From NCBI GenBank assembly GCA_023387695.1, contig JAEWHT010000074.1:1-38425 (forward strand): a stretch of 38,425 nucleotides of DNA, in the 5' to 3' direction. Below, piece after piece: positions 8,171-15,715 of the stretch. Below the pieces are notes generated by a model that made no database searches, had not been told where the DNA came from, and saw nothing but the letters and a program-made list of their open reading frames with translations. The position numbers and the translations under genes were made by a program. Position 1 is the first letter of the stretch; each line of letters begins with the position of its first letter. This DNA comes from Pseudomonadota bacterium. GTDB lineage: Bacteria > Pseudomonadota > Alphaproteobacteria > Rhizobiales > Xanthobacteraceae.

Positions 8171-8491
8171 TCAGCCGCGACGCCAGTAGCAGCTCATATG
8201 CGGCACGATCACCGTGCCGCTCGGCCGATATTCCTGAACATAGGTGGCGTTGCACTCGCGGACCGCATCCGGGCCGGGATTGTAACGCGGATAGACGCCG
8301 TCGGGGTTGTAATAGGGCGTGACGCGCAGGCGGCTCTGCGGGCGCTTGCGTGGCGGCGGCGCGTCAGGCGAGGTCGCCTGGGCCATACGGACGCTCGTGC
8401 CAGCGGTCTGGGCTTGCGCGCCAACGCCAAACGTCGAAAACAACCCCATGCACAGTAGAACGCGTATCGCTATTGCTGTTCTTGCCCGCAT
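8171..8491 (-). CDS. Exported hypothetical protein
   Basis: The 106-residue product has a signal peptide (AIAIRVLLCMGLFSTFGVGA, then QAQ). A Pro/Arg linker (PPPRKRPQSRLRV) follows, then a short domain with YYNPDGVYPRYNPGPDAVRE and two cysteines (in ECNATYV and MSCYWRRG) that could form a disulfide. The RVTPYYN...YPRYNPGP...REC pattern recurs in short exported Bradyrhizobium proteins of unknown role. The start at 8491 is the first ATG with a plausible signal peptide; a frame extending to 8752 overlaps the divergent metallopeptidase gene and is rejected. It is divergently transcribed from that gene, with 130 bp between the starts. Confidence 0.7.
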   Translation of the reverse strand: MRARTAIAIRVLLCMGLFSTFGVGAQAQTAGTSVRMAQATSPDAPPPRKRPQSRLRVTPYYNPDGVYPRYNPGPDAVRECNATYVQEYRPSGTVIVPHMSCYWRRG

Positions 8492-8621
8492 CACACCACC
8501 ACCCGGCTCAGCCAACCCCTTGAAGCGCCGTACGCTCCTCGTTTTCACGCGCGGCGTCAACTCTCCGACCGCTCCTATAAAGCCAGATGCATCGCCGCGG
8601 AACCCACGGTAATAGAGACGC

Positions 8622-9020
8622 ATGTGGATCGACCTGAAAGCGCCCTCGCTGGCCGAGATGGAAGTGACGGCGCACGACATTTTCGAGCGCCTGCCGGCAG
8701 AATTTCGTAGCCTCTGTGAAGGCCTGATCATCCGTGTCGACGACTTCCCCACCGAGGAAGTCCTCGACGAGATGGAATGCGAGAGCGAGTTCGATTTGCT
8801 CGGCCTTTTTCAGGGCATCGGCCTGCCGCAGCAGAGTTCGGGCGACATCCCTCGCTTGCCCAACATGGTCTGGCTCTATCGCCGGCCGATCCTCGACTAC
8901 TGGGCCGAGCATGACGAGACCATCGGCCACATCGTTCGCCACGTGCTGATCCACGAGATCGGCCACCATTTCGGCCTCTCCGATGACGATATGGAAGCGA
9001 TAGAAGCGAAGGCCGGATAG
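8622..9020 (+). CDS. Minimal zincin-type metallopeptidase family protein
   Basis: The 132-residue protein belongs to the small bacterial zincin-like family (COG3824). The zinc motif is H111-E-x-x-H115, in LIHEIGHHFGLSDDDM, with E112 as the likely catalytic base and an acidic residue in the DDDM tail as the probable third ligand. The upstream part carries the usual PAEFRSL...VDDFP...LGLFQG...LPNMVWLYRRPILDYW segment. No signal peptide is seen, so it is probably cytoplasmic. The physiological substrate is unknown for the family and the activity is inferred from the motif only. The gene is followed by an unrelated, AT-richer gene. Confidence 0.88.
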   Translation: MWIDLKAPSLAEMEVTAHDIFERLPAEFRSLCEGLIIRVDDFPTEEVLDEMECESEFDLLGLFQGIGLPQQSSGDIPRLPNMVWLYRRPILDYWAEHDETIGHIVRHVLIHEIGHHFGLSDDDMEAIEAKAG

Positions 9021-9076
9021 CTTGACAGTGCGCATTCTGGAACTAATCTTTCTACTTTCAGTAGAACGGATTGCGC

Positions 9077-9598
9077 ATGAACAACCACATCCAACGCTTT
9101 CAGTTGGTTTTGCCGATCGCCATCGGCGCCGTCGGCTTTTTGGGTTCGGCTTATGCTGTGTTCGAGGGACGAACCGATTGGAATCCGATTGCGTTTGCAG
9201 TCCTATCGATGGCGCTTTGCGGTGCAGGAACGTTTAGTACCATTTCGTTCTCGAAAACTGGCATTGTCATAAAAACCGTCGGGGAAAGCCTCGGTAAAAG
9301 CCTAGGCGCGTTGGAAGAGAACGTTAAAAATCAAGAGGTTGCAATTCAAGAATTGTCGAAGCGCGTTGAAAGCGTGGCAACCGTTACGGCCGGACTCTCC
9401 AAGATTTCGCAGGCACCTTCTGCATTGGCAGCGCAAGCAGAGACACTCTCGGCGCAGCCTAACGATCTGACGTCCGCGTTGCAAAGCTTAGGCGCAAGCG
9501 TCAACGATGTCGTCGCAGGCGTTTCTGCCGCGAAGGAGACCCTTGGAAATCTGATTGGATATTTCGGGACAGATGAAGAGCCCACTCAAAAGGGGTGA
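9077..9598 (+). CDS. Membrane-anchored coiled-coil protein, hypothetical
   Basis: The product is 173 residues. Two TM segments lie at about 8-28 (FQLVLPIAIGAVGFLGSAYA) and 38-56 (IAFAVLSMALCGAGTFSTI). A long, mostly helical region (about 70-160) follows, with heptad-like ESLGKSLGALEENVKNQEVA and a Ser/Ala/Gln-rich tail. The layout resembles small membrane proteins with a cytoplasmic coiled coil. Codon use differs from the neighbours (tta, aaa, aat, gtt more common), so it may have been acquired by transfer. The ATG at 9077 is preferred over a TTG at 9071; neither has a clear ribosome binding site. I recognise no family. Confidence 0.65.
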   Translation: MNNHIQRFQLVLPIAIGAVGFLGSAYAVFEGRTDWNPIAFAVLSMALCGAGTFSTISFSKTGIVIKTVGESLGKSLGALEENVKNQEVAIQELSKRVESVATVTAGLSKISQAPSALAAQAETLSAQPNDLTSALQSLGASVNDVVAGVSAAKETLGNLIGYFGTDEEPTQKG

Positions 9599-9690
9599 GC
9601 AACCTGCCATTCCGTTGCGCTTGAGCTCCTGCGCCTTCGGCGGAGGTCGATTTCTGCAGCTCACCTCAATCGTCATCCCTGGGAGACTAT

Positions 9691-9708
9691 AGGTGCCAAA
9701 TTTGACCT
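9691..9708. promoter_or_regulatory. Imperfect palindrome upstream of leuD
   Basis: AGGTGCCAAATTTGACCT has arms AGGT/ACCT and a CAAATTTG core, with a 2-nt bulge. It lies 62 bp before the leuD start in the 171-bp gap after the coiled-coil gene. It could be an operator or part of a promoter. Nothing else in the gap was assigned. Confidence 0.25.
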
Positions 9709-9769
9709 AGGATTCGTGCACCAACCGGGCTAAACAGCCCTCCCCTGACGACAAACCGGGAAGCCCATA

Positions 9770-10375
9770 ATGGACAAGTTCACCTCGCTGGAAGGCGTCG
9801 CGGCGCCGCTGAAGATCATCAATGTCGACACCGACATGATCATTCCGAAGCAGTACCTCAAGACCATCAAGCGGACCGGCCTTGGCAAGGGGCTCTTCTC
9901 CGAGCAGCGCTACAAGGATGACGGCAGCGAGAACCCGGACTTCGTCCTCAACCAGTCCGCCTATCGGAATGCGAAGGTGCTCGTCGCCGGCGACAATTTC
10001 GGCTGCGGCTCGAGCCGCGAGCATGCGCCCTGGGCGCTGCTCGACTTCGGCATTCGCTGCGTGATCTCGACCTCGTTCGGCGACATCTTCTACAATAACT
10101 GCTTCAAGAACGGCATTCTGCCGATCCGCGTGTCGCAGGAAGACCTCGACAAGCTCTTCGACGACGCCGAGCGCGGCGCCAACGCGACGCTGACGATCGA
10201 CCTGCCGAACCAGGAGATCCGCGGTCCCGATGGCGGCAAGATCAAGTTCGAGATCGACCCGTTCCGCAAGCACTGCCTGATCAACGGACTCGACGACATC
10301 GGTCTCACGATGGAGAAGAAAACCTCGATCGACACTTATGAAGAGAAGCTCAAGCAGGAACGCGCCTGGGCTTAA
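9770..10375 (+). CDS. leuD: 3-isopropylmalate dehydratase small subunit LeuD
   Basis: LeuD provides the swivelling domain of isopropylmalate isomerase and the substrate-recognition residues, and pairs with LeuC. The 201-residue product is of normal length. It begins MDKFTSLEGVAAPL and shows NVDTDMIIPKQYLK (about 18-31) and the aconitase swivel motif NFGCGSSREHAPWAL (about 76-90), then FGDIFYNNCFKNGILPI. The end is YEEKLKQERAWA. It has its own upstream space of 171 bp and its own terminator, so it is probably transcribed apart from leuC, which lies 3.7 kb upstream. Confidence 0.98.
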   Translation: MDKFTSLEGVAAPLKIINVDTDMIIPKQYLKTIKRTGLGKGLFSEQRYKDDGSENPDFVLNQSAYRNAKVLVAGDNFGCGSSREHAPWALLDFGIRCVISTSFGDIFYNNCFKNGILPIRVSQEDLDKLFDDAERGANATLTIDLPNQEIRGPDGGKIKFEIDPFRKHCLINGLDDIGLTMEKKTSIDTYEEKLKQERAWA

Positions 10376-10391
10376 TCTCAAGTTTCCTGCG

Positions 10392-10425
10392 AAGCCCCGG
10401 TGCGTGACCCGCGCCGGGGCTTTTT
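10392..10425 (+). terminator. Rho-independent terminator after leuD
   Basis: The perfect inner stem AAGCCCCGG/CCGGGGCTT, extended by GCG/CGC pairs with small mismatches, is followed by TTTTT. It starts 16 bp after the leuD stop. Confidence 0.9.
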
Positions 10426-10458
10426 CTTTGCCCTGGATATCCCGTATATCTCTGCCTC

Positions 10459-11244
10459 ATGCTGCCCGAGATCGTCACCTTCTGGCATGGCCCGATGGAC
10501 GCGTTGCGCCAGACCTGTCTGCGCTCGCAGCTCGCTGCCGGCCACAAGGTTACGGTCTACAGCTTCGACACCATCCCCGGCCTGCCTCCAGGCGTCGACA
10601 ATGCCGATGCCGAAGCGATCCTGCCGCATACATTCTCCGAGCGCTTGCGGCCGCCGCAGCCGGACGGCAGCTGGCGTGACTGGACCACGCTGCAGTTCAG
10701 CGATTTCTTCCGTATGAAACTGATGGCGAAGGGCCTCGGCCTCTGGCTCGATGCCGACGTGCTGCTGCTGAAACCCGTCGAGATCGATCCGGCCAAACCT
10801 TACTTCGCCTGGGAACGGCCGCGGCAGCTCGGCAACTCCGTGATCTATCTTCCGCCCGAGCACGGCATCGTCACCGCGTTCGAGGATCTCATGGAGCAGG
10901 AGGAGCTGACACCAAACTGGCTGTCGGTCCGCCATCGCATCACCTTCATCATGCGCCGCCTGCGCGGCGGCTCGAACCGTCTCTCTGATATTCGCGTCGC
11001 GATCTACGGACCCGCCGCGCTGACCGCACTGGCGCGCCGCACCGGCGAATTGCAGAACGCGCTGCCGAAGCAGTCGTTCTACGCCGTGCACGCCGAGCCA
11101 AAACTGTTCTTCGATCCCTCGAGCTATCTCGGCCTCGTCACCAACCCCGAGATCATCGGCCTGCACATCTCGCCCAAAGGCCGCGGCGGCGAGAAGCCGA
11201 TCCACGGCAGCCTGTATGCCTGGGCGACGGAGCGGTTTAGCTGA
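10459..11244 (+). CDS. Glycosyltransferase with DXD motif
   Basis: The 261-residue product resembles the glycosyltransferase group with a sugar-binding DXD motif (Gly_transf_sug type, GT32-like) and its capsular-polysaccharide relatives. The opening MLPEIVTFWHGPMDALRQTC is the usual first strand. The metal and nucleotide-sugar motif is D98-A-D100 in LGLWLDADVLLLKP, preceded by FSDFFRMKLM, which places the acceptor loop. No signal peptide or TM segment is seen, so it probably acts in the cytoplasm. The donor sugar and acceptor cannot be told. It stands alone, after the leuD terminator and before a large palindromic repeat, so no pathway is implied by context. Confidence 0.82.
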   Translation: MLPEIVTFWHGPMDALRQTCLRSQLAAGHKVTVYSFDTIPGLPPGVDNADAEAILPHTFSERLRPPQPDGSWRDWTTLQFSDFFRMKLMAKGLGLWLDADVLLLKPVEIDPAKPYFAWERPRQLGNSVIYLPPEHGIVTAFEDLMEQEELTPNWLSVRHRITFIMRRLRGGSNRLSDIRVAIYGPAALTALARRTGELQNALPKQSFYAVHAEPKLFFDPSSYLGLVTNPEIIGLHISPKGRGGEKPIHGSLYAWATERFS

Positions 11245-11249
11245 GGTTT

Positions 11250-11369
11250 CGTGTCCCGGACGCGGTGCGGCGCGTAGTGCCGCTCCGCAGAGCCGGGACC
11301 CAGCAAAACAGTGAGATGGGTCCCGGCTCTGCGCAGCAGCGTTGCACGCTGCAGCGCGTCCGGGACACG
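11250..11369. repeat. Large nested palindromic intergenic repeat
   Basis: The outer arms are perfect over 15 bp (CGTGTCCCGGACGCG at 11250-11264 and its complement at 11355-11369). The inner arms are perfect over 16 bp (GCAGAGCCGGGACCCA at 11287-11302 and 11317-11332). The transcript would form a long cruciform-like hairpin after the glycosyltransferase gene. It is of the type repeated widely in Bradyrhizobium intergenic DNA. Confidence 0.85.
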
Positions 11370-11463
11370 AGCAAGACCGCTTCCCAATTTGATCCAGCGC
11401 AACGCGCTCCTGCATCATTGTGCCTAGTCTTGCTCCTATCGCACGACCCCAGGGAGCTTCGTC

Positions 11464-11883
11464 ATGAGCACCGCAAGCAGGCCTTATCCCATCGTCCAGG
11501 ACCTGATCGAATCCTTTGCCGGCTGGCTGAAGCATCGCCGCGAGCTGAACGAGTTGCGGCAGCTCGATCGTTCCGATTTCGACCGGATCGCCAACGATCT
11601 CAGGGTCGCGCCCGACGATCTCGAGGAACTCGTTCGTCACGGCCACCATGCCGCCGACGAACTGCCGAAGATGCTGGAGCAACTTGGCATCAGCGAAGAA
11701 CGGCTCGCACAGACGCAACCTCTGTTGCTACGCGACATGGAACGCGTCTGCTCGCTCTGCCAGCACAAGGCCCAATGCGACCGCGATCTCGCCGATGGGT
11801 CCGCTCCGGAAAACTATCACGGCTATTGCGGCAACGCGGCCACGATGGAATCGCTCGATCGCACCGAGGTCGCATCGCACTGA
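11464..11883 (+). CDS. DUF6455-like cysteine protein
   Basis: The 139-residue product has a helical N-terminal half with the short LDRSDFDRIANDLRV block often seen in DUF1127-like and related alphaproteobacterial proteins. The C-terminal motif has four cysteines: C96, C99, C105 and C122 (VCSLCQHKAQC...YHGYC). This pattern matches the DUF6455 family as I know it. The four Cys could bind zinc or an iron-sulfur cluster, which is inference only. GGGAG precedes the ATG. There is no signal peptide. The neighbours give no clue; the LssY_C gene follows after 90 bp. Confidence 0.75.
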   Translation: MSTASRPYPIVQDLIESFAGWLKHRRELNELRQLDRSDFDRIANDLRVAPDDLEELVRHGHHAADELPKMLEQLGISEERLAQTQPLLLRDMERVCSLCQHKAQCDRDLADGSAPENYHGYCGNAATMESLDRTEVASH

Positions 11884-11973
11884 GGCGGCGCGCGACATTT
11901 CGTGCGAACCGCGGTTGCTGTTACCGAGCGTGCTGGTTAGGTATGGTCGAGCATCAAGCTCGAGCCATCATGC

Positions 11974-12795
11974 ATGACCAATGTCGCCGGGAGCGGGACG
12001 AAGAAGCGACGGTGGCGCACCCGTCTCGCAATTGTCGTGCTCGCCTATCTGACCCTGGCGTACTTTCTGGTGCCCCTGCTGTGGATTCACCACGAGCGTG
12101 AGGCCGGGCTCGCATCATTGCCGATGGTCACCAGGACGTCGGACGATATCCCTGCCGATCCCCTGAACGTTGGACTTGTCGGCAGTGGCGAGGATGTCGT
12201 CCGCGCCATGAATGCGGCCGGATGGTTTGCGGCCGACGCCGTGACCCTGCGCTCGAGCATCGAGATCGTCGGGAGCGTGGTGCTCGATCGTCCCTATCGC
12301 AACGCTCCCGTCAGCCCGCTCTATTATCTGGGCCAGAAGGAGCAATACGCTTTCGAGAAGCCTGCGGGACGCAGCGCGGATCGGCGCAATCACGTCCGGT
12401 TCTGGAAGGCCCTCGACAAGGGCGATGACGGCCGTCCGGTCTGGCTCGGCGCAGCAACCTTCGACAGGGGTGTCGGACTAAGCCACGACACGGGACAGGT
12501 GACCCATCACATCGATGCCGACATCGATGCCGAGCGAGATCTCCTGATGACCGACCTGCGCGGGGCACGTGTCGTCAGCAACTTCTTTCAGATCTCGGGC
12601 ATAGGCCCGACGATGTTCGGCCGCAACGGTGGCGGCGACACCTACTATACGGACGGCGAGATACACATTGCCGCCCTGGCACCAGGAGCGGCCAACGGAC
12701 CTGCCGATCCACCCACCATTCCGCCGCCTGCTCTCATTGCCCTGAAGGATGCCGTATGGCACGGCATCGCTCCCAAAGCTGACAGCAAGCCTTAG
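11974..12795 (+). CDS. LssY C-terminal domain membrane-anchored protein
   Basis: The 273-residue product has one N-terminal TM segment (about 18-38, LAIVVLAYLTLAYFLVPLLW) and a large domain, probably periplasmic. The domain matches the LssY_C family by its blocks DPLNVGLVGSGEDVVRAMNA, GWFAADAVTLRSS, PVSPLYYLGQ, DLAFEKP-like YAFEKPAGRSA, RNHVRFWK, VWLGAATFDRGVGLS and HHIDADIDAERDLL. LssY_C proteins are often linked to PAP2 phosphatases or secretion loci, but the role is not established. The first residues are basic, fitting a cytoplasmic N terminus. The stop overlaps the stop of the convergent lyase gene by 3 bp. A short inverted repeat (TCGAGC...GCTCGA, 11947-11963) precedes the start. Confidence 0.83.
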   Translation: MTNVAGSGTKKRRWRTRLAIVVLAYLTLAYFLVPLLWIHHEREAGLASLPMVTRTSDDIPADPLNVGLVGSGEDVVRAMNAAGWFAADAVTLRSSIEIVGSVVLDRPYRNAPVSPLYYLGQKEQYAFEKPAGRSADRRNHVRFWKALDKGDDGRPVWLGAATFDRGVGLSHDTGQVTHHIDADIDAERDLLMTDLRGARVVSNFFQISGIGPTMFGRNGGGDTYYTDGEIHIAALAPGAANGPADPPTIPPPALIALKDAVWHGIAPKADSKP

Positions 12796-13673
12796 CTCTT
12801 GCTCATCGCCGCGATCGCATCGGCGATCGCGATCGTGCGCCTGGCCATGTCGGCGTGCAGGCGCTCGACCATTGCGCCGTCGAGGCGGATTGCACCGCGC
12901 GAGACGTTTTCAGGAAGCTCGAACGCTGCGATGATTTTTCGGGCGCGCGCGATCTCTTCTTCGGGCGGCGTGAAGATCACGTTGCAGGCGTCGATCTGTG
13001 ACGGATGGATCAAGGTCTTGCCGTCGAAGCCGAGGTCGCGGCCCTGCGCGCATTCGGTGGCGAAGCCATCGGGATTGTTGATGTCGCTGTAGGGGCCGTC
13101 GAGGATCTCGAGGCCGGCGGCGCGCGTTGCCAGGATGCAATGGGTGATCATCGGAATCATCGCGGCGCGTCCAGGCATCATCTTGATGCGCGTCTCGCGC
13201 GAGATGTCGTTCGGGCCGAACACGAAGCCAGCGAGCCGCGTCTTGGGATCACGACCGGCCTCTGCCAGCTCCTCGGCATGCAGCACCGCGCGTGCGGTCT
13301 CGATCATCGCCCAGACTTTTACGGTCGGAGCGGCGCCAAGCCCGGCGAGGTCGCGGCCAATGGTCTGGAGATCCTCGATGCTTGAAACTTTTGGAACCAG
13401 AATGCCATCAGGCGAAGCCTTGGCGGCCATCGCGACGTCCTCTGCCCACCATGGCGTGTCGAGGCCGTTGGTCCGGATCAGGATCTCGCGCTTGCCGAAG
13501 CCTTTGGCGGCGATCGCAGCGGCAATGCCGTCGCGCGCCGCGGCCTTGGCATCGGGAGCGACGGAATCTTCGAGGTCGAGGATCAGGCCATCGGCGGCGA
13601 GATTCCGCGCCTTTTCGAGGGCGCGCGGGTTGGAGCCGGGCATGAACAGATGGCTGCGGCGCGGGCGGGTCAT
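12792..13673 (-). CDS. HpcH/HpaI aldolase / citrate lyase beta-type CoA-ester lyase
   Basis: The 293-residue protein is of the CitE/malyl-CoA lyase family, TIM-barrel enzymes that cleave or form CoA thioesters of hydroxy acids. Family motifs are RSHLFMPGSNPRALEKA near the start, LILDLEDSVAPDAKAAAR (with metal/substrate acidic residues), IRTNGLDTPWW, VKVWAMIETARAVL (the Glu metal ligand), FVFGPNDIS and GKTLIHPSQI. The start at 13673 is chosen because this is where family proteins begin; a 223-residue in-frame extension runs over the divergent carbonic anhydrase and is not real. The substrate could be malyl-, methylmalyl- or citramalyl-CoA and cannot be fixed here. It is divergent from the carbonic anhydrase gene. 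Confidence 0.9.
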   Translation of the reverse strand: MTRPRRSHLFMPGSNPRALEKARNLAADGLILDLEDSVAPDAKAAARDGIAAAIAAKGFGKREILIRTNGLDTPWWAEDVAMAAKASPDGILVPKVSSIEDLQTIGRDLAGLGAAPTVKVWAMIETARAVLHAEELAEAGRDPKTRLAGFVFGPNDISRETRIKMMPGRAAMIPMITHCILATRAAGLEILDGPYSDINNPDGFATECAQGRDLGFDGKTLIHPSQIDACNVIFTPPEEEIARARKIIAAFELPENVSRGAIRLDGAMVERLHADMARRTIAIADAIAAMSKS

Positions 13674-13784
13674 GCAGGCGATCCTTCCAGTTTCCTCGTA
13701 TCCATTATGGCCGAAGCCGATAGCACCTGGCCTGCCTATTCGAAAGGCTTGTTCGCCCCGGCGGTATATGATTAGGCATAGGCC

Positions 13785-14429
13785 ATGATCACATTCCCGA
13801 AGTCCCTGCTGGACGGCTACAACGCCTTCGCCACCAACCGGCTGCCGGCTGAGCAGCACCGCTATCGCGAGCTGTCGGTGAAAGGACAGTTCCCCGAAGT
13901 GATGGTGATCGGCTGTTGCGACAGCCGCGTCGCGCCCGAGGCGATCTTCGATGTCGGTCCGGGCGAGCTGTTCGTGGTTCGCAACATCGCCAATCTGGTG
14001 CCGACCTATCAGCCCGACGCCAATGCGCACGGCGTTTCCGCCGCGCTCGAATATGCCGTGACGGTGCTGAAGGTAAAGCACATCGTCATCCTCGGCCACG
14101 CGCAATGCGGCGGCATCCGCGCCTTCGTCGACAAGATCGAGCCGCTCACGCCGGGCGACTTCATCGGCAAATGGATGCAGATGTTCATCAAGCCGGGCGA
14201 AGTGGTCGAGCAGCGCGACCACGAGTCGATGGCGCAATTCGTCGAGCGCATCGAGAAGGCCGCCGTGTTCCGCAGCCTGGAAAACCTGATGACGTTCCCG
14301 TTCGTACGCAAGGCCGTCGAGAGCGGCCAGATGCAGCTGCACGGCGCCTATTTCGGCGTCGCAGAGGGAACGCTGTTCGTGCTGGACAAGGCGAGCAAGG
14401 AATTCAAGAGCGCGCGGAGCGTGGTGTGA
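13785..14429 (+). CDS. Beta-class carbonic anhydrase
   Basis: This zinc enzyme interconverts CO2 and bicarbonate. The 214-residue product has the beta-class residues: C45, D46 and R48 in VIGCCDSRVAPE, and H105 and C108 in ILGHAQCGGIRA. The zinc ligands are C45, H105 and C108. The VGPGELFVVRNIANLVP and HGVSAALEYAV blocks are typical. There is no signal peptide, so it is cytoplasmic. It probably supplies bicarbonate for carboxylases. Transcribed away from the CoA-ester lyase gene, with 111 bp between the starts. A palindromic repeat begins 11 bp after the stop. Confidence 0.95.
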   Translation: MITFPKSLLDGYNAFATNRLPAEQHRYRELSVKGQFPEVMVIGCCDSRVAPEAIFDVGPGELFVVRNIANLVPTYQPDANAHGVSAALEYAVTVLKVKHIVILGHAQCGGIRAFVDKIEPLTPGDFIGKWMQMFIKPGEVVEQRDHESMAQFVERIEKAAVFRSLENLMTFPFVRKAVESGQMQLHGAYFGVAEGTLFVLDKASKEFKSARSVV

Positions 14430-14440
14430 ATTCGTGGTTC

Positions 14441-14555
14441 GTAGGGTGGGTTAGCCTTGCGATTGCGCGAAGCGCAATTCGCTGGGCGTAACCCACCTCT
14501 TTTCGTTCTGCAGCGGCAGAAGTGGTGGGTTACGCCTTCGGCTAACCCACCCTAC
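14441..14555. repeat. Palindromic repeat, GTAGGGTGGGTTAGC family, copy 1
   Basis: Outer arms of 15 bp (GTAGGGTGGGTTAGC and GCTAACCCACCCTAC) are perfect complements. Inner GGCGTAACCCACC and GGTGGGTTACGCC also pair. It lies between the convergent ends of the carbonic anhydrase gene and asd, where the hairpin may also end transcription. A second copy is at 17767-17905. Confidence 0.9.
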
Positions 14556-14564
14556 ATTTCCTTT

Positions 14565-15599
14565 TTAAGCCGCCTTCTTCTTCGCGCTGATCAGCTTGCG
14601 GTTGATCAGCACTTCCGCGATCTGGATCGCGTTGAGCGCGGCGCCCTTGCGGAGGTTGTCCGAGACGCACCACAGCACGAGACCGTTCTCCACCGTCGCG
14701 TCCTCGCGGATGCGGCTGATATAGGTCGCGTCTTCGCCGGCGCTCTCATAGGGCGTGATGTAGCCGCCATCCTCGTGCTTGTCGATGACGAGACAGCCCG
14801 GCGCCGTGCGCAAAATGTTGCGGGCTTCATCGGCGGTGATCGGATTCTCGAACTCGATGTTGACGGCCTCGGAATGGCCGACGAACACCGGCACGCGCAC
14901 GCAGGTCGCGGTGAGCTTGATCTTGGGATCAAGAATCTTCTTAGTCTCCGCCATCATCTTCCACTCTTCCTTGGTGAAGCCGTCTTCCATGAAGACGTCG
15001 ATGTGGGGGATGACGTTGAAGGCGATGCGCTTGGAGAACTTCTTACTGACCAGTTCCTGGTTGGTGTAGACGGCCTTGGTCTGCGAGAACAATTCGTCCA
15101 TGCCGTCCTTGCCGGCGCCCGACACCGATTGATAGGTCGAGACCACGACGCGCTTGATCGTCGCCTTGTCGTGCAAGGGCTTGAGCGCGACCACGAGCTG
15201 CGCGGTCGAGCAGTTCGGGTTGGCGATGATGTTCTTCTTCTTGAAGCCTTCGGTCGCAGCCGCGTTCACCTCGGGCACGATCAGCGGCACGTCCGGATCC
15301 ATACGCCAGGCCGACGAATTGTCGATCACGACCGCGCCGGCGGCGCCGATCTTCGGCGACCATTCCTTCGACACCTCGCCGCCCGCCGACATCAAGCAGA
15401 TGTCGACGTCGGAGAAATCATAGTGCTCGAGCGCCTTGCACTTCAGGGTGCGGTCGCCATAGGAGACCTCGACGCCGACGCTGCGGCGTGACGCCAGGGC
15501 CACGACCTCGTCCGCGGGGAATTTGCGCTCATCCAGGATGTTGAGCATTTCCCGTCCGACATTGCCGGTCGCGCCGACGACTGCGACTTTGTAACCCAT
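14565..15599 (-). CDS. asd: Aspartate-semialdehyde dehydrogenase
   Basis: Asd reduces aspartyl phosphate to aspartate semialdehyde with NADPH, at the branch towards lysine, diaminopimelate, threonine and methionine. The 344-residue product has the NADP-binding GATGNVGREML (about 9-19), the active-site C130 in IANPNCSTAQLVVAL, and the VPVFVGHSEAVNIEF segment with the catalytic His. GGAGAG precedes the ATG at 15599. The length is normal for the Gram-negative family. It is divergent from a membrane hypothetical gene (116 bp between the starts) and its end faces the palindromic repeat. Confidence 0.97.
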   Translation of the reverse strand: MGYKVAVVGATGNVGREMLNILDERKFPADEVVALASRRSVGVEVSYGDRTLKCKALEHYDFSDVDICLMSAGGEVSKEWSPKIGAAGAVVIDNSSAWRMDPDVPLIVPEVNAAATEGFKKKNIIANPNCSTAQLVVALKPLHDKATIKRVVVSTYQSVSGAGKDGMDELFSQTKAVYTNQELVSKKFSKRIAFNVIPHIDVFMEDGFTKEEWKMMAETKKILDPKIKLTATCVRVPVFVGHSEAVNIEFENPITADEARNILRTAPGCLVIDKHEDGGYITPYESAGEDATYISRIREDATVENGLVLWCVSDNLRKGAALNAIQIAEVLINRKLISAKKKAA

Positions 15600-15715
15600 C
15601 GTTCACTCTCCGATGAAAAAGCCCGTTCCTGAAGCTGACGCTTAAACAGGAAGAGCAGCGCTTCTATGCGAGAACCGGCCTCAAGACAACGTTGGACCAT
15701 GCCTGAAGGCCGTGG

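Noticed and set aside
9040..9075. Hairpin CTAC...GTAG before the coiled-coil gene
   Set aside because: Only four base pairs, so it is not supported as an operator or terminator.
10378..11718. 446-residue minus-strand ORF
   Set aside because: It spans the glycosyltransferase gene, the palindromic repeat and part of the DUF6455-like gene; a real gene would not cross them.
13741..13784. Promoter with TTGTTC and TATATG before the carbonic anhydrase gene
   Set aside because: The spacing of the hexamers (about 10 bp) does not fit a sigma-70 promoter, so I did not list it.
13674..14342. N-terminal extension of the CoA-ester lyase on the minus strand
   Set aside because: The open frame runs across the carbonic anhydrase gene. 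Family members start at 13673.
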